In this document: one piece after another, positions 36,642 to 45,785 of the stretch
Numbering within the stretch: the first letter of the stretch is position 1
Layout of the letters: each line of letters starts with the position of its first letter
Assembly (NCBI RefSeq): GCF_014656295.1
Contig: NZ_BNCD01000003.1
Coordinates: 124,001 to 188,000 of the forward strand
Source of the DNA: Streptomyces sulfonofaciens
GTDB taxonomy: Bacteria; Actinomycetota; Actinomycetes; Streptomycetales; Streptomycetaceae
Direction of reading: 5' to 3'
DNA length: 64,000 nt
Made by a program: the position numbers and the translations under genes
Notes under the pieces: generated by a model
What the model was told of the DNA's origin: nothing
The model's input: the letters and a program-made list of their open reading frames with translations, nothing else
Database searches by the model: none

Positions 36642-38189
36642 GTGGCCAGCCCTTCCGACACCTTCGTCACCGGGGCCAATCCGCTCCGTGACCCGGCCGA
36701 CCGGCGGCTGCCGCGCATCGCGGGGCCGTCCGGCCTGGTCATCTTCGGCGTCACGGGTGACCTGTCCCGCAAGAAGCTGATGCCGGCCGTCTACGACCTG
36801 GCCAACCGCGGACTGCTGCCGCCGGGTTTCTCGCTCGTGGGCTTCGCCCGCCGCGAGTGGCAGCACGAGGACTTCGCCCAGGAGGTCCACGACGCGGTCA
36901 AGGAGCACTCCCGCACACCGTTCCGCGAGGAGGTCTGGCAGCAGCTCATCCAGGGCATGCGCTTCGTCCAGGGCACCTTCGACGACGACGCGGCCTTCGA
37001 GCAACTGCGGGACACCATCAAGGAGCTCGACGAGGCCCAGGGCACCGGCGGCAACTTCGCCTTCTACCTCTCGGTGCCGCCGAAGTTCTTCCCCAAGGTC
37101 GTCCAGCAGCTCAAGAAGCACGGTCTGGCCGACCAGGCCGACGGGGCGTGGCGGCGGGCCGTCATCGAGAAGCCCTTCGGGCACGACCTGGTCTCCGCCA
37201 AGGAACTCAACGCCATCGTGCACGAGGTCTTCGCACCCGACCAGGTCTTCCGCATCGACCACTACCTGGGCAAGGAGACCGTCCAGAACATCCTGGCGCT
37301 CCGCTTCGCCAACACCCTCTTCGAGCCGATCTGGAACCGCTCGTACGTCGACCACGTGCAGATCACCATGGCCGAGGACATCGGCATCGGTGGCCGCGCG
37401 GGCTACTACGACGGCATCGGCGCCGCCCGCGACGTCATCCAGAACCACCTGCTCCAGTTGCTGGCGCTGACCGCGATGGAGGAGCCCGCCTCCTTCGACG
37501 CGGATGCGCTCGCCGCGGAGAAGACCAAGGTGCTGGGGGCCGTGCGGCTGCCCGAGGACCTCGGCAAGGGCACGGTGCTCGCCCAGTACGCCGGGGGCTG
37601 GCAGGGCGGCGAGAAGGTGATCGGGTACCTCCAGGAAGAGGGCATCGACCCCCACTCGAAGACCGACACGTACGCCGCGGTCAAGCTGAGGATCGACAAC
37701 CGCCGCTGGGCGGGCGTGCCGTTCTACCTGCGCACAGGAAAGCGCCTGGGCCGCCGTGTCACGGAGATCGCCGTGGTCTTCCAGCGCGCCCCGCACTCGC
37801 CCTTCGACCACACCGCCACGGAGGAGCTGGGGCAGAACGCCCTGGTCATCCGGGTGCAGCCGGACGAGGGTGTGACGCTGCGGTTCGGCTCCAAGGTCCC
37901 GGGCACCTCGATGGAGGTACGGGACGTCTCGATGGACTTCGCCTACGGCGAGTCCTTCACGGAGTCCAGCCCGGAGGCGTACGAGCGGCTCATCCTCGAC
38001 GTCCTGCTCGGCGACGCCAACCTCTTCCCGCGCACCGAGGAGGTCGAGCTCTCCTGGAAGATCCTCGACCCGATCGAGCAGTACTGGGAGAAGAACGGCA
38101 AGCCGCCGCAGTACTCCGCGGGCACGTGGGGACCCGTCGAGGCGGACGAAATGCTCGAACGAGACGGACGGAGCTGGCGTCGGCCATGA
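36642..38189 (+). CDS. zwf: Glucose-6-phosphate 1-dehydrogenase
   Basis: 515 residues from GTG 36642. NADP-binding GVTGDLSRKKLMPA (about 37-50), substrate loop RIDHYLGKETVQN (catalytic His in RIDHYLGK) and IEKPFGHDL are intact. It is the first oxidative step of the pentose phosphate pathway and the main NADPH source. The stop overlaps the opcA start (ATGA), so the enzyme and its assembly factor are co-translated. Confidence 0.97.
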   Translation: MASPSDTFVTGANPLRDPADRRLPRIAGPSGLVIFGVTGDLSRKKLMPAVYDLANRGLLPPGFSLVGFARREWQHEDFAQEVHDAVKEHSRTPFREEVWQQLIQGMRFVQGTFDDDAAFEQLRDTIKELDEAQGTGGNFAFYLSVPPKFFPKVVQQLKKHGLADQADGAWRRAVIEKPFGHDLVSAKELNAIVHEVFAPDQVFRIDHYLGKETVQNILALRFANTLFEPIWNRSYVDHVQITMAEDIGIGGRAGYYDGIGAARDVIQNHLLQLLALTAMEEPASFDADALAAEKTKVLGAVRLPEDLGKGTVLAQYAGGWQGGEKVIGYLQEEGIDPHSKTDTYAAVKLRIDNRRWAGVPFYLRTGKRLGRRVTEIAVVFQRAPHSPFDHTATEELGQNALVIRVQPDEGVTLRFGSKVPGTSMEVRDVSMDFAYGESFTESSPEAYERLILDVLLGDANLFPRTEEVELSWKILDPIEQYWEKNGKPPQYSAGTWGPVEADEMLERDGRSWRRP

Positions 38190-39274
38190 ACATCGACCTG
38201 ACGAACACCACGGCGAGCGAGATCAACAAAGCCCTGGTGCAGGGCCGCCGCGCCATCGGCAGTCCGGCCGTCGGCATGGTGCTCACCCTGGTCATCGTCA
38301 CCGACGAGGAGAACGCCTACGACTCGCTGAAGGCGGCGAGCGAGGCGTCCCGCGAGCACCCGTCCCGCACGCTCGTCGTCGTCAAGCGCGTCTCGCGCTC
38401 GCCCCGCGACCGTACGACCTCCCGCCTCGACGCGGAGGTCAGGGTGGGCGCGGACGCGGGCACCGGCGAGACGGTCGTGCTGCGGCTGTACGGCGAGGTG
38501 GTCAACCACGCGCAGTCGGTGGTGCTGCCGCTGCTGCTGCCGGACGCCCCCGTGGTCGTCTGGTGGCCGGTGAACGCGCCGCTCGACCCCGCCAAGGACC
38601 CGCTGGGCGCACTGGCCCAGCGCCGGGTCACCGACACCTATGCCGCCGAGGCCCCCCTGGAGGAGCTCGGCGCGCGTGCCGAGGCGTACACGCCGGGGGA
38701 CACGGATCTGTCCTGGACCCGCATCACGCCCTGGCGCTCGATGCTGGCCGCGGCCCTGGACCAGGTCTCGTGCCGGGTCACCGCCGCCGAGGTGGAGGGC
38801 GAGGAGTTCAACCCGAGCGTGGACCTGCTGGCCATGTGGCTGGCCGATCGGCTCTCGGTGCCGGTGCAGCGCTCGCTCTCCACAGGCCCCGGTCTGACGG
38901 CCGTCCGGATGGAGACGACCAGCGGACCGGTCGTGCTCGACCGTGCCGACGGCTCACTGGCGACCCTGTCCATCCACGGCCAGCCCGACCGCGCGGTGGC
39001 ACTCCAGCGGCGCGAGACGTCTGAGCTCATCGCCGAGGAGCTGCGCCGGCTCGACCCGGACGACATCTACGCCTCGGCACTGCGCTACGGCGTGGAGCGA
39101 CTGGGCGAGCCGCGGGAGAACCCCGGCGGCAACCCGGGTTCCGCATCTGGGGACTCCTCGGGCGACTCCTCCCCGCAGGGCGGGGACGACGGGGCGAACG
39201 CCGACGCGCCGGCCAAGGGAGCGGCGAAGAAGACGGCCAAGAAGGCACCCGCCAAGAAGGCGGCCGCCAAGTGA
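38186..39274 (+). CDS. opcA: OpcA, G6PDH assembly protein, with Lys/Ala-rich tail
   Basis: 362 residues from ATG 38186. The core (1-310) is the OpcA family, which helps assemble or activate glucose-6-phosphate dehydrogenase: MNIDLTNTTASEINKAL at the start, VVVWWPVNAPLDP and DLSWTRITPWRSMLAAALDQ in the middle, DPDDIYASALRYGVERLG at the end. After it comes a Gly/Ser/Asp linker and KGAAKKTAKKAPAKKAAAK, which resembles the histone-H1-like tail of actinobacterial HU proteins. The tail is an uncommon addition. The stop overlaps the pgl start. Confidence 0.95.
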   Translation: MNIDLTNTTASEINKALVQGRRAIGSPAVGMVLTLVIVTDEENAYDSLKAASEASREHPSRTLVVVKRVSRSPRDRTTSRLDAEVRVGADAGTGETVVLRLYGEVVNHAQSVVLPLLLPDAPVVVWWPVNAPLDPAKDPLGALAQRRVTDTYAAEAPLEELGARAEAYTPGDTDLSWTRITPWRSMLAAALDQVSCRVTAAEVEGEEFNPSVDLLAMWLADRLSVPVQRSLSTGPGLTAVRMETTSGPVVLDRADGSLATLSIHGQPDRAVALQRRETSELIAEELRRLDPDDIYASALRYGVERLGEPRENPGGNPGSASGDSSGDSSPQGGDDGANADAPAKGAAKKTAKKAPAKKAAAK

Positions 39275-40056
39275 GCACGGCCCCCCAGCTCGTCGTGCAC
39301 CGCGACAAGGAGCTGATGGCCCAGGCCGCCGCCGCCCGTCTGATCACCCGGATCGTGGACGCCCAGTCCGCCCGTGGCACGGCTTCGGTCGTGCTCACGG
39401 GCGGGCGCAACGGCAACGGCCTGCTGGCCGCGCTCGCCGCCGCGCCCGCCCGTGACGCGGTGGACTGGGGCCGTCTCGACCTGTGGTGGGGCGACGAGCG
39501 GTTCCTGCCGGAAGGCGATCCGGAGCGCAATGTCACGCAGGCCCGCGAGGCGCTGCTGGACTCGCTGCCGCTGGATCCGTCGCGGCTGCACGCCATGCCC
39601 GCGTCCGACGGGTCGTGGGGCCAGGACGCCGACACGGCCGCCGGGGCCTACGCCGAGGAGCTGGCCGCCGCGGCAGGCCCCGAGGACCACGGCCCGGTGC
39701 CGCGTTTCGACGTCCTGATGCTCGGGGTCGGTCCCGACACGCATGTGGCGTCCCTCTTCCCGGAGCTGCCCGCGGTCCGCGAGACGGAGCGCACGGTGGT
39801 CGCCGTGCACGGCGCGCCCAAGCCGCCGCCCACCCGCATCACCCTGACCCTGCCCGCCATCCGGGCGGCACGCGAGGTCTGGCTGCTCGCGGCGGGCGAG
39901 GACAAGGCGCGGGCCGCGGAGATCGCCCTGTCCGGCGCGGGCGAGGTGCAGGCTCCTGCGGCGGGCGCGTACGGCAGGTCCCGCACGCTGTGGCTGCTGG
40001 ACAGGGCCGCTGCGGCCAAGTTGCCGCGGAGCCTGTATCCGCCGGCTTCGGCCTGA
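39271..40056 (+). CDS. pgl: 6-phosphogluconolactonase
   Basis: 261 residues from GTG 39271, overlapping the opcA stop codon. SVVLTGGRNGNGLLAAL is the usual GGxTP-like segment, RLDLWWGDERFLPEGDPERN and VGPDTHVASLFP carry the active-site region, and RAAREVWLLAAGEDKARA follows. It hydrolyses 6-phosphogluconolactone, the second oxidative step. Last gene of the pentose phosphate operon; a 15-bp hairpin (40296-40330) lies 240 bp downstream. Confidence 0.95.
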   Translation: MSTAPQLVVHRDKELMAQAAAARLITRIVDAQSARGTASVVLTGGRNGNGLLAALAAAPARDAVDWGRLDLWWGDERFLPEGDPERNVTQAREALLDSLPLDPSRLHAMPASDGSWGQDADTAAGAYAEELAAAAGPEDHGPVPRFDVLMLGVGPDTHVASLFPELPAVRETERTVVAVHGAPKPPPTRITLTLPAIRAAREVWLLAAGEDKARAAEIALSGAGEVQAPAAGAYGRSRTLWLLDRAAAAKLPRSLYPPASA

Positions 40057-40295
40057 CGGCAGGGCGGTCCCGGGCGGCCAGAAGGTGCCCGCGCCCCAAG
40101 GGGCGTGTACCCGAAGGGGCGTGCGCCCGAAGGCTCCGGCACCCGAGTGGGCGTGCGGTGGGGCTGCGCGCCCTCCGCACCGAGGCCCGCAGCGGACGGG
40201 ACGGCCGACCGGGCCCACCGGCCCCGCCACCCCGCCGCCCCCGCGGCATCGCGTGGCCCAGCCCTCGCCGCACCGTGCGGGACATGAGGGGTCGT

Positions 40296-40330
40296 CGCAG
40301 GGGCGGTGCGCCGGGCGCACCGCCCCTGCG
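40296..40330. terminator. Terminator after the pentose phosphate operon
   Basis: Perfect 15-bp stem (40296-40310 with 40316-40330) with a CCGGG loop; also shared by the convergent sialidase relic. Confidence 0.8.
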
Positions 40331-40351
40331 GCGTACTCGGGCGCACCCGGG

Positions 40352-41479
40352 TCAGCCCCCCGCGGTGCCGCTGCTCCCGGTGGCGAAGTAGGGCTTGCCG
40401 ACCATGCCGTCGTAGTCGATGGCGATCTCCAGCACCCGAGTGCCGTCCGTGGAGGGCAGCAGCGCGGAACTGTAGTTGGGGCAGTGGTCGACGGTGGTCG
40501 AGCCGACCGCCACCGGAGCGGCCACCTCCTGCCAGGGCCCGGTGCCGCCCCGGCTGTTGGCCCAGATCGTGCGTCCGCTGCCGGCCGCCACCGTGCCGTC
40601 CCGGTTGTACATCACCTGACCCACCAGCAGCAGCCTTCCCCGGGGATTGCCCGCCTCGGGTGCCCAGGCGAGCGTCGGCGCGTGCTTGCAGTACCTGCCG
40701 TCCGCCGTCTGCGGTCCGAGCCGAGGTCACTGGCCACGGTGTCGTGGTGCCCGCTCCAGGTGAGGCCGTCCGACGACCGGGCGGCGACGAGCTTCTGGCT
40801 GTGCACCCCGTCGGTCTCGTCCGAGTAGTGGCAGACCAGGTTGCCCCGGGCGTCGAGGGAGAACTCCGGCTCCCACAGCCCCCGGTCGTTCGATGCCGTG
40901 GCGACGGTGGAGAGATAGGACCAGCGGCGTCCCTGGTCGGTGCTCCTGAAGACGCGGATGGCCATCCGGCGGTCGGGGGCGTCCTGCCCGACCGACGCGG
41001 CCCACAGGAGCGTGCCGGCCGCAAGGCCGCCGACCCGCCGCGGGAGCTCGTACAACGTGGCACAGCACAGGCCCAGGCCGCCGGACGCGGCCGGGTCACC
41101 GACCGTCCCGACCTGGTGGAAGGACCCGCCGTCGTCGGTGCTCTCGTAGACCGCGCCGAGGCCGTCGCCACCGTCGAAGGTGACGACGGCCGCGAGGATC
41201 CGACCGTCGGCGGCACCGCTGTGCTCCAGCCGCACGGCCCGTGGGTACAGCCCGGTGCCGTCCCTCAGAGGATTGCCAGGTGCGGTGTCCGCGCGGCCGC
41301 GGCGCGGCGCCCGACGCGGCGCCCGAGGCGGGTTCCGGAGTGCCTGCGGTGGCTGCGGTGCCGGGGCTGTCGGGGCTCCTGCCGGAAATCCCGCCGGGCC
41401 GGGCCGGTAAGGACGGCAGGACAGCAGGGAAACACCACACGGGAAAAGCGGAATGCGATTCGGAACGGCACCCTTCCAT
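40352..41479 (-). pseudogene. Frameshifted sialidase/BNR-repeat-like secreted protein gene
   Basis: The homologous protein is spread over two frames. The middle (about 41285-40720) reads NPLRDGTGLYPRAVRLEHSG, AVYESTDDGGSFHQVGTV, RVFRSTDQGRRWSYLSTV and LWEPEFSLDARGNLVCHYSD, with BNR-type Asp-box motifs (STDDGGSF, STDQGRRW). Near 40720 the frame slips and continues as ADGRYCKHAPTLAWAPEAGN, LLLVGQVMYNRDG and LEIAIDYDGMVGKPYFATG to a stop at 40352. A second slip near 41285 separates it from its probable Pro/Ala-rich N-terminal part. The middle lies in a different frame from both ends, so it needs two indels; sequencing error is possible. N-terminus and signal peptide uncertain. Confidence 0.7.
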
Positions 41480-41973
41480 TCGCTCCCACCACGCTCACGG
41501 GATTCGGCGCGGCGGACCACAAGGACGACAACACCCTCGCCCCACCGATACGCGTGGCACCGGCGACGCGGCCGACGGCCGAAAGGTCTCCGCCGAGATC
41601 TGCGCGTCCCACCCGACTTCCCCGGACCGCGGGACCCGCGAGGAGGAACTCGCCGCAAGGGCCGGCAGATCGCCGGGAAACCGCCGCCACCAGCCCCGAC
41701 AAGCACCTGGACGGCACGGCAGGCAAGGGCGCGAGGGCGTTGCCGAGGTCCGTCCGGGCCGATGCGCGGGGGTCCGCACACCCCCGGAATCATCAAGACA
41801 CCCGAGACGTAGAAAGGGTTGTGCAGAAATCAGAACTATTGCCGAGCCACAGCATTCGGCACGAATACGTGGCACAACGAGGGCCGTTCACCGAGTTCGG
41901 ACGTGATAGTTTTTCAATCAGCCGTTCGAAACAGTACGAACGCATGGGTAAACGGGGTACGGAGATTCACGCC
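41480..41973. other. Intergenic region upstream of the secreted protein gene
   Basis: 494 bp, with an unusually A/T-rich end (41815-41945). It contains TAGTTT (41907-41912), a possible -10, and CGTTCG-N8-CGAACG (41923-41942), an inverted repeat between the putative start site and the gene. Confidence 0.45.
41923..41942. promoter_or_regulatory. Inverted repeat upstream of the secreted protein gene
   Basis: CGTTCG-aaacagta-CGAACG, about 30 bp before the ATG at 41974. Possible operator; no candidate regulator is known. Confidence 0.4.
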
Positions 41974-42453
41974 ATGTTCAGCAACCGCATAATCCGCAGG
42001 GCCGCCCTCACCGTCGCTGTCACCGCGGCAGTCCTGCCGCTCGCCGCCGCAGGGCCCGCACTGGCCGCCGGCAGCAGCGCACACCACGCCCCGGCCGGCG
42101 TGGCCGCGGCGCACAGCACCACGCTGGGTGCCGTGCAGCGCGTCGACACGTTCTACAACGCCTACATCGACGCCGTGCGTGTGGACGACTTCGCCACCGC
42201 CGACAAGCTGCGTGCCGAGTACCTCTCCAGCGCCGCGCAGGCGGACGTCGAGAGCTGGGAGGAGGCCAACCACGCGAACGGCATCCTGCACGCACAGGAC
42301 GTGCCGGACGGCGCCACGGCCGTCTACGAGGAGACCGCGGCGGGCACCGTCTACCTCCACGTCGACCTGAAGTGGGGCAGCGACACCAGCACCGTCCTGG
42401 TGCGCTACAGCAACGTCGACCAGGTCATCACCGGTATCTCGGACCCGAGCTGA
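41974..42453 (+). CDS. Small secreted protein of unknown function (159 aa)
   Basis: 159 residues from ATG 41974 (GGAG nine bases upstream). Clear Sec signal: MFSNRIIRRAALTVAVTAAV, then cleavage after GPALAAG (about 32). The mature part is a mixed domain with TFYNAYIDAVRVDDFATADK, EYLSSAAQADVESWEEANHA and TVYLHVDLKWGSDTSTVLVR, looking like a small alpha+beta (nuclear-transport-factor-like) fold, but I do not recognise it. It stands alone, followed by a strong terminator. Confidence 0.8.
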   Translation: MFSNRIIRRAALTVAVTAAVLPLAAAGPALAAGSSAHHAPAGVAAAHSTTLGAVQRVDTFYNAYIDAVRVDDFATADKLRAEYLSSAAQADVESWEEANHANGILHAQDVPDGATAVYEETAAGTVYLHVDLKWGSDTSTVLVRYSNVDQVITGISDPS

Positions 42454-42473
42454 CGCCCTCGACGGCACCCGGC

Positions 42474-42513
42474 GGGCACGGCCCGGAGCGCTTCCCCGCT
42501 CCGGGCCGTGCCC
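42474..42513 (+). terminator. Terminator after the secreted protein gene
   Basis: Perfect 17-bp stem (42474-42490 with 42497-42513) with a CTTCCC loop. Confidence 0.85.
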
Positions 42514-42562
42514 GTGTTGCCGGCTCCGCCCCGAGGGGGGAAGTGCCACGGGTGGTTCCGGC

Positions 42563-42593
42563 TTGCGGTTTCCGCTGCGTCAGCTTCTACCGT
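42563..42593 (+). promoter_or_regulatory. MerR-type promoter with 19-bp spacer
   Basis: TTGCGG (42563-42568), 19-bp spacer, TACCGT (42588-42593). Within the spacer GCTG-CGT-CAGC forms a short dyad. The long spacer is the classic feature of promoters twisted into shape by MerR-family activators, so the TipA-like regulator encoded just downstream probably controls itself. Confidence 0.65.
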
Positions 42594-42639
42594 CTTCGGT
42601 GGGGCCGGAGAGACCGGCCCGGCGACGGGAGGCGGGGCG

Positions 42640-43401
42640 ATGGCCTGGTCGATCGCTGAGGTGGCCCGGATGTCCGGGGTGACGTCCCGGACGCTGCGGC
42701 ATTACGACGAGATCGGCCTGCTGCCACCGGCGTGGATCGGGAGCAACGGGCACCGCTACTACGAGGAGGCCGGTCTGCTGCGGCTGCAGCAGATCCTGCT
42801 GATGCGGGAGCTGGGCCTGGGGCTGCGCGAGATCCGGGCGGTCCTGGACAGCCAGGTGGACCGACTGGCCGCGCTCCGCGAGCACCACCGACGACTTCTC
42901 GCGGAACGCGACCGGCTGGGGACGCTCGCCCGCACGGTCGGCCGCACCATCGCCGAACTGGAGGAAGGCAGGGGCAGCAGCGACATGGCAAAGATCAGCA
43001 GGCCAGGGAACCTGTTCGAGGGATTCGAACCAGGCCGCCACGAGGCGGAGGCGCGCGAGCGGTGGCCACGGCAGTGGGAACAGTCCCAGCAAGCCATCGC
43101 GGGGATGACCGCCGAGGGTATGGAGCAGTGGCAGCGCGAGGTGACCGCGCAGATGATCCGCATGGCGGAGTTCATGGTGGCCGGCACACCCGTCGCCGAT
43201 CCCGCGGTGCAGACCGAGGTGGACGCCCACTACCAGGGCGTGTGCCGGTTCTGGACCCCGTGCGCGGCCGCGTACAAGGGGCTGGGCCGGACCTACGTCG
43301 ACGATCCCCGGTTCCGTACGAACTTCGACGGGATCGCCGACGGACTGGCCGCCTACCAGCGCGACGCGATGGCCGTCTACGCCGACGCGCGGCTGAGCTG
43401 A
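42640..43401 (+). CDS. MerR-family regulator with TipAS ligand-binding domain
   Basis: 253 residues from ATG 42640 (GGGAGGCGGGGCG upstream). HTH WSIAEVARMSGVTSRTLRHY and DEIGLLPPAW, coiled coil ERDRLGTLARTVGRTIAELE, then the TipAS domain from about residue 125 (LFEGFEPGRHEAEARERWPR, MTAEGMEQWQREVTAQM, GRTYVDDPRFRTNFDGIADG). TipA regulators of Streptomyces bind thiopeptide antibiotics covalently or through this globin-like domain. No efflux partner is adjacent; the likely target is its own 19-bp-spacer promoter. Confidence 0.9.
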   Translation: MAWSIAEVARMSGVTSRTLRHYDEIGLLPPAWIGSNGHRYYEEAGLLRLQQILLMRELGLGLREIRAVLDSQVDRLAALREHHRRLLAERDRLGTLARTVGRTIAELEEGRGSSDMAKISRPGNLFEGFEPGRHEAEARERWPRQWEQSQQAIAGMTAEGMEQWQREVTAQMIRMAEFMVAGTPVADPAVQTEVDAHYQGVCRFWTPCAAAYKGLGRTYVDDPRFRTNFDGIADGLAAYQRDAMAVYADARLS

Positions 43402-43791
43402 CCGACCGCTCGCACTGCCGTGGCCGCAGGGTCCGGCGGGGCGCCCGGCGGACGCCACCCGCGCCACCGGACGACCGGAGCCGGTCGGCGGCGTCCGCCG
43501 GGCCCGGAGGCGGGGCGCGGCGGGAGCTCCCGGCGCAGCCGGTCCCCCACCCACCGCGGCCGGGCCGGAGCGCCGTCCCTATGCCCTCGCCGACGAGGTG
43601 GCCGTGCTCGTCCACGCCCGTCGCACGGGTGCCGCCGGGCGCCGTGGCACCGGGGTTCATGGCCGGGGGCGGCCCCGCGTACCGGGCCGCCCCCGGGCGC
43701 TCAGCACCCGCCCGGGGGCGAGGCCCGCGGTCGGAGGCTCCGGGCGCCCCGCGGGACTCGGCACCCCGCGGGACTCGGCACCCCGCGGGGC
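43402..43791. other. Intergenic region between tipA-like gene and pgi
   Basis: 390 bp, no supported gene; contains the pgi terminator (43689-43719) and a 17-bp triple repeat (43744-43794). Confidence 0.5.
43689..43719. terminator. Terminator of pgi
   Basis: 11-bp GC stem (43689-43699 with 43709-43719) with a 9-nt loop. Confidence 0.65.
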
Positions 43792-43794
43792 TCA
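43744..43794. repeat. Three tandem 17-bp repeats ending at the pgi stop codon
   Basis: Units 43744-43760, 43761-43777 and 43778-43794 differ by only a few bases (GCACCCCGCGGGACTCG core). The last unit covers the pgi stop codon. Confidence 0.8.
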
Positions 43795-45444
43795 GCGCCC
43801 CCGCAGCTCCCGGTACCTGCCGACCAGCGCCTTGGTGGACGGGTCCAGGCCCGGTACGTCGACGCCCTCCGTGAGCGCGGGCTCCACCCGCTTGGCGAGC
43901 ACCTTGCCCAGTTCCACGCCCCACTGGTCGAAGGAGTCGATGTTCCAGACCGCCCCCTGCACGAACACCTTGTGTTCGTAGAGCGCGATCAGTTGTCCGA
44001 GGACGGACGGCGTCAGCTCCTTCGCCAGGATGGTCGTCGTCGGGTGGTTGCCCTTGAAGGTCTTGTGCGGCACCAGGTCCTCGGGAACGCCCTCGGCGCG
44101 CACCTCCTCGGGGGTTTTGCCGAAGGCCAGCGCCTGGGTCTGGGCGAAGAAGTTGGCCATCAGCAGGTCGTGCTGGGCGGCCAGGGCGGGGGCCAGCTCG
44201 GGCACCGGCCGGGCGAAGCCGACGAAGTCGGCCGGGATCAGCTTGGTGCCCTGGTGGATCAACTGGTAGTAGGCGTGCTGCCCGTTCGTGCCGGGCGTGC
44301 CCCAGACGACGGGGCCGGTCTGCCACTCCACCTCGTTGCCGTCACGGTCCACGTGCTTGCCGTTGGACTCCATGTCCAACTGCTGGAGGTAGGCGGTGAA
44401 CTTGGACAGGTAGTGCGAGTAGGGCAGCACGGCGTGGGACTGCGCCCCGTGGAAGTTGCCGTACCAGATGCCCAGCAGGCCCAGCAGGAACGGGGCGTTG
44501 TGCTCGGGCGGGGCGGCGTGGAAGTGCCGGTCGACCAGGTGGAAGCCGTCCAGCATCTCCCGGAAGCGCTCGGGGCCGATGGCGATCATCAGGGAGAGGC
44601 CGATGGCCGAGTCGTAGGAGTAACGGCCGCCGACCCAGTCCCAGAACTCGAACATGTTCTCGGTGTCGATGCCGAACTCGGCGACCTTGCCGGCATTGGT
44701 CGACAGCGCCACGAAGTGCTTGGCCACGGCCTCCTGACCGGCACTCAGCCCGGACAGCAGCCACTCGCGGGCCGAGGTCGCGTTGGTGATCGTCTCGATG
44801 GTGGTGAAGGTCTTCGAGGCGATGATGAACAAGGTCTCGGCGGCGTCCAGGTCCCGCACCGCCTCGTGCAGGTCCGCGCCGTCGACGTTCGACACGAAGC
44901 GGATTGTGAGGTCCCGGTCGGTGAAGGACCGCAACGCCTCGTACGCCATGGCCGGGCCGAGGTCGGAGCCGCCGATGCCGATGTTGACGACGTTCCTGAT
45001 GCGCTTTCCGGTATGGCCTGCCCACTCACCGGAGCGGACACGGTCGCTGAAGGCCGTCATCCTGTCCAGCACGGCGTGCACCTTGGGGACCACGTTCTCC
45101 CCGTCGACCTCGATCACCGTGTCGCTCGGCGCGCGCAGCGCGAGGTGCAGCACGGCGCGGTCCTCGGTGGTGTTGATCTTCCCACCGCGGAACATGGCGT
45201 CGCGCAGCCCGGCCACGTCGGTGGCGGCGGCCAGCGCCTGCAGCAGCCGCAGGGTCCCGTCGGTCACAAGGTGCTTGGAGTAGTCGATGTGCAGATCGCC
45301 GACCTGGAGGGTGTACCTGGTGGCGCGGTCCGGGTCCGCGTCGAACAACTCACGCAGCCGCACCTCCCCCAGTTCCTCCCGGTGCTTGCCCAGAGCCGTC
45401 CACTCGGGCATCTGGTTCAGCCTGGCTCGGCTATCAGCGTTCAT
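43792..45444 (-). CDS. pgi: Glucose-6-phosphate isomerase
   Basis: 550 residues from ATG 45444, the normal length. [31 protein letters not shown] (Lys), [13 protein letters not shown] and [15 protein letters not shown], the PGI signature and catalytic regions, are complete. It converts glucose-6-phosphate and fructose-6-phosphate, joining the pentose phosphate genes to glycolysis. It is divergent from the chitinase gene. TATAGT (minus strand, 45543-45538) is a possible -10. No good SD: AAGG lies about 15 nt before the start. Confidence 0.97.
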   Translation of the reverse strand: MNADSRARLNQMPEWTALGKHREELGEVRLRELFDADPDRATRYTLQVGDLHIDYSKHLVTDGTLRLLQALAAATDVAGLRDAMFRGGKINTTEDRAVLHLALRAPSDTVIEVDGENVVPKVHAVLDRMTAFSDRVRSGEWAGHTGKRIRNVVNIGIGGSDLGPAMAYEALRSFTDRDLTIRFVSNVDGADLHEAVRDLDAAETLFIIASKTFTTIETITNATSAREWLLSGLSAGQEAVAKHFVALSTNAGKVAEFGIDTENMFEFWDWVGGRYSYDSAIGLSLMIAIGPERFREMLDGFHLVDRHFHAAPPEHNAPFLLGLLGIWYGNFHGAQSHAVLPYSHYLSKFTAYLQQLDMESNGKHVDRDGNEVEWQTGPVVWGTPGTNGQHAYYQLIHQGTKLIPADFVGFARPVPELAPALAAQHDLLMANFFAQTQALAFGKTPEEVRAEGVPEDLVPHKTFKGNHPTTTILAKELTPSVLGQLIALYEHKVFVQGAVWNIDSFDQWGVELGKVLAKRVEPALTEGVDVPGLDPSTKALVGRYRELRGR

Positions 45445-45785
45445 GTCGGACTTCAGCCTTCTCTCGTACAGCCGTACGTACCTTGCCCCGCCCGCCCGGG
45501 ACTCCATCGCCGCCCCGCCGCCCCTCCGGGCCAAAACACTATAGGTGTCACAGGTGGCGCAATCGGTACGCGGCGTGGCACAGACAGCCCTTGGACATGC
45601 ACGCCGGGCCTGACCCGCGCAGGAACACCGCCTTGGGGACGCCCGAACACAGGGAGCGGGCAATTGGTCTAGTCCTAATGTGGTACGGACTATTGACGTG
45701 GCATCAGGCCGCGGGCTACTCCCTTGTTCGTCCCTGCCTGTCACACGGGCTCGACGGCTTTGGTCACCTCACACCTAGGACGGTC
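45445..45785. other. Divergent promoter region pgi / chitinase
   Basis: 341 bp with the pgi -10 candidate (TATAGT, minus strand 45543-45538) and the DasR-type site (45663-45678) for the chitinase. Confidence 0.5.
45663..45678. promoter_or_regulatory. DasR-responsive element (dre)-like site
   Basis: ATTGGTCTAGTCCTAA matches the core TGGTCTAG-CC of the dre consensus bound by DasR in N-acetylglucosamine control; a related TGGTACGGACTA follows at 45681, giving the direct-repeat look of Streptomyces chitinase promoters. Confidence 0.75.

Noticed and set aside
43744..43794. Tandem repeats as a CRISPR array
   Set aside because: Units are contiguous with no spacers and no cas genes are present.
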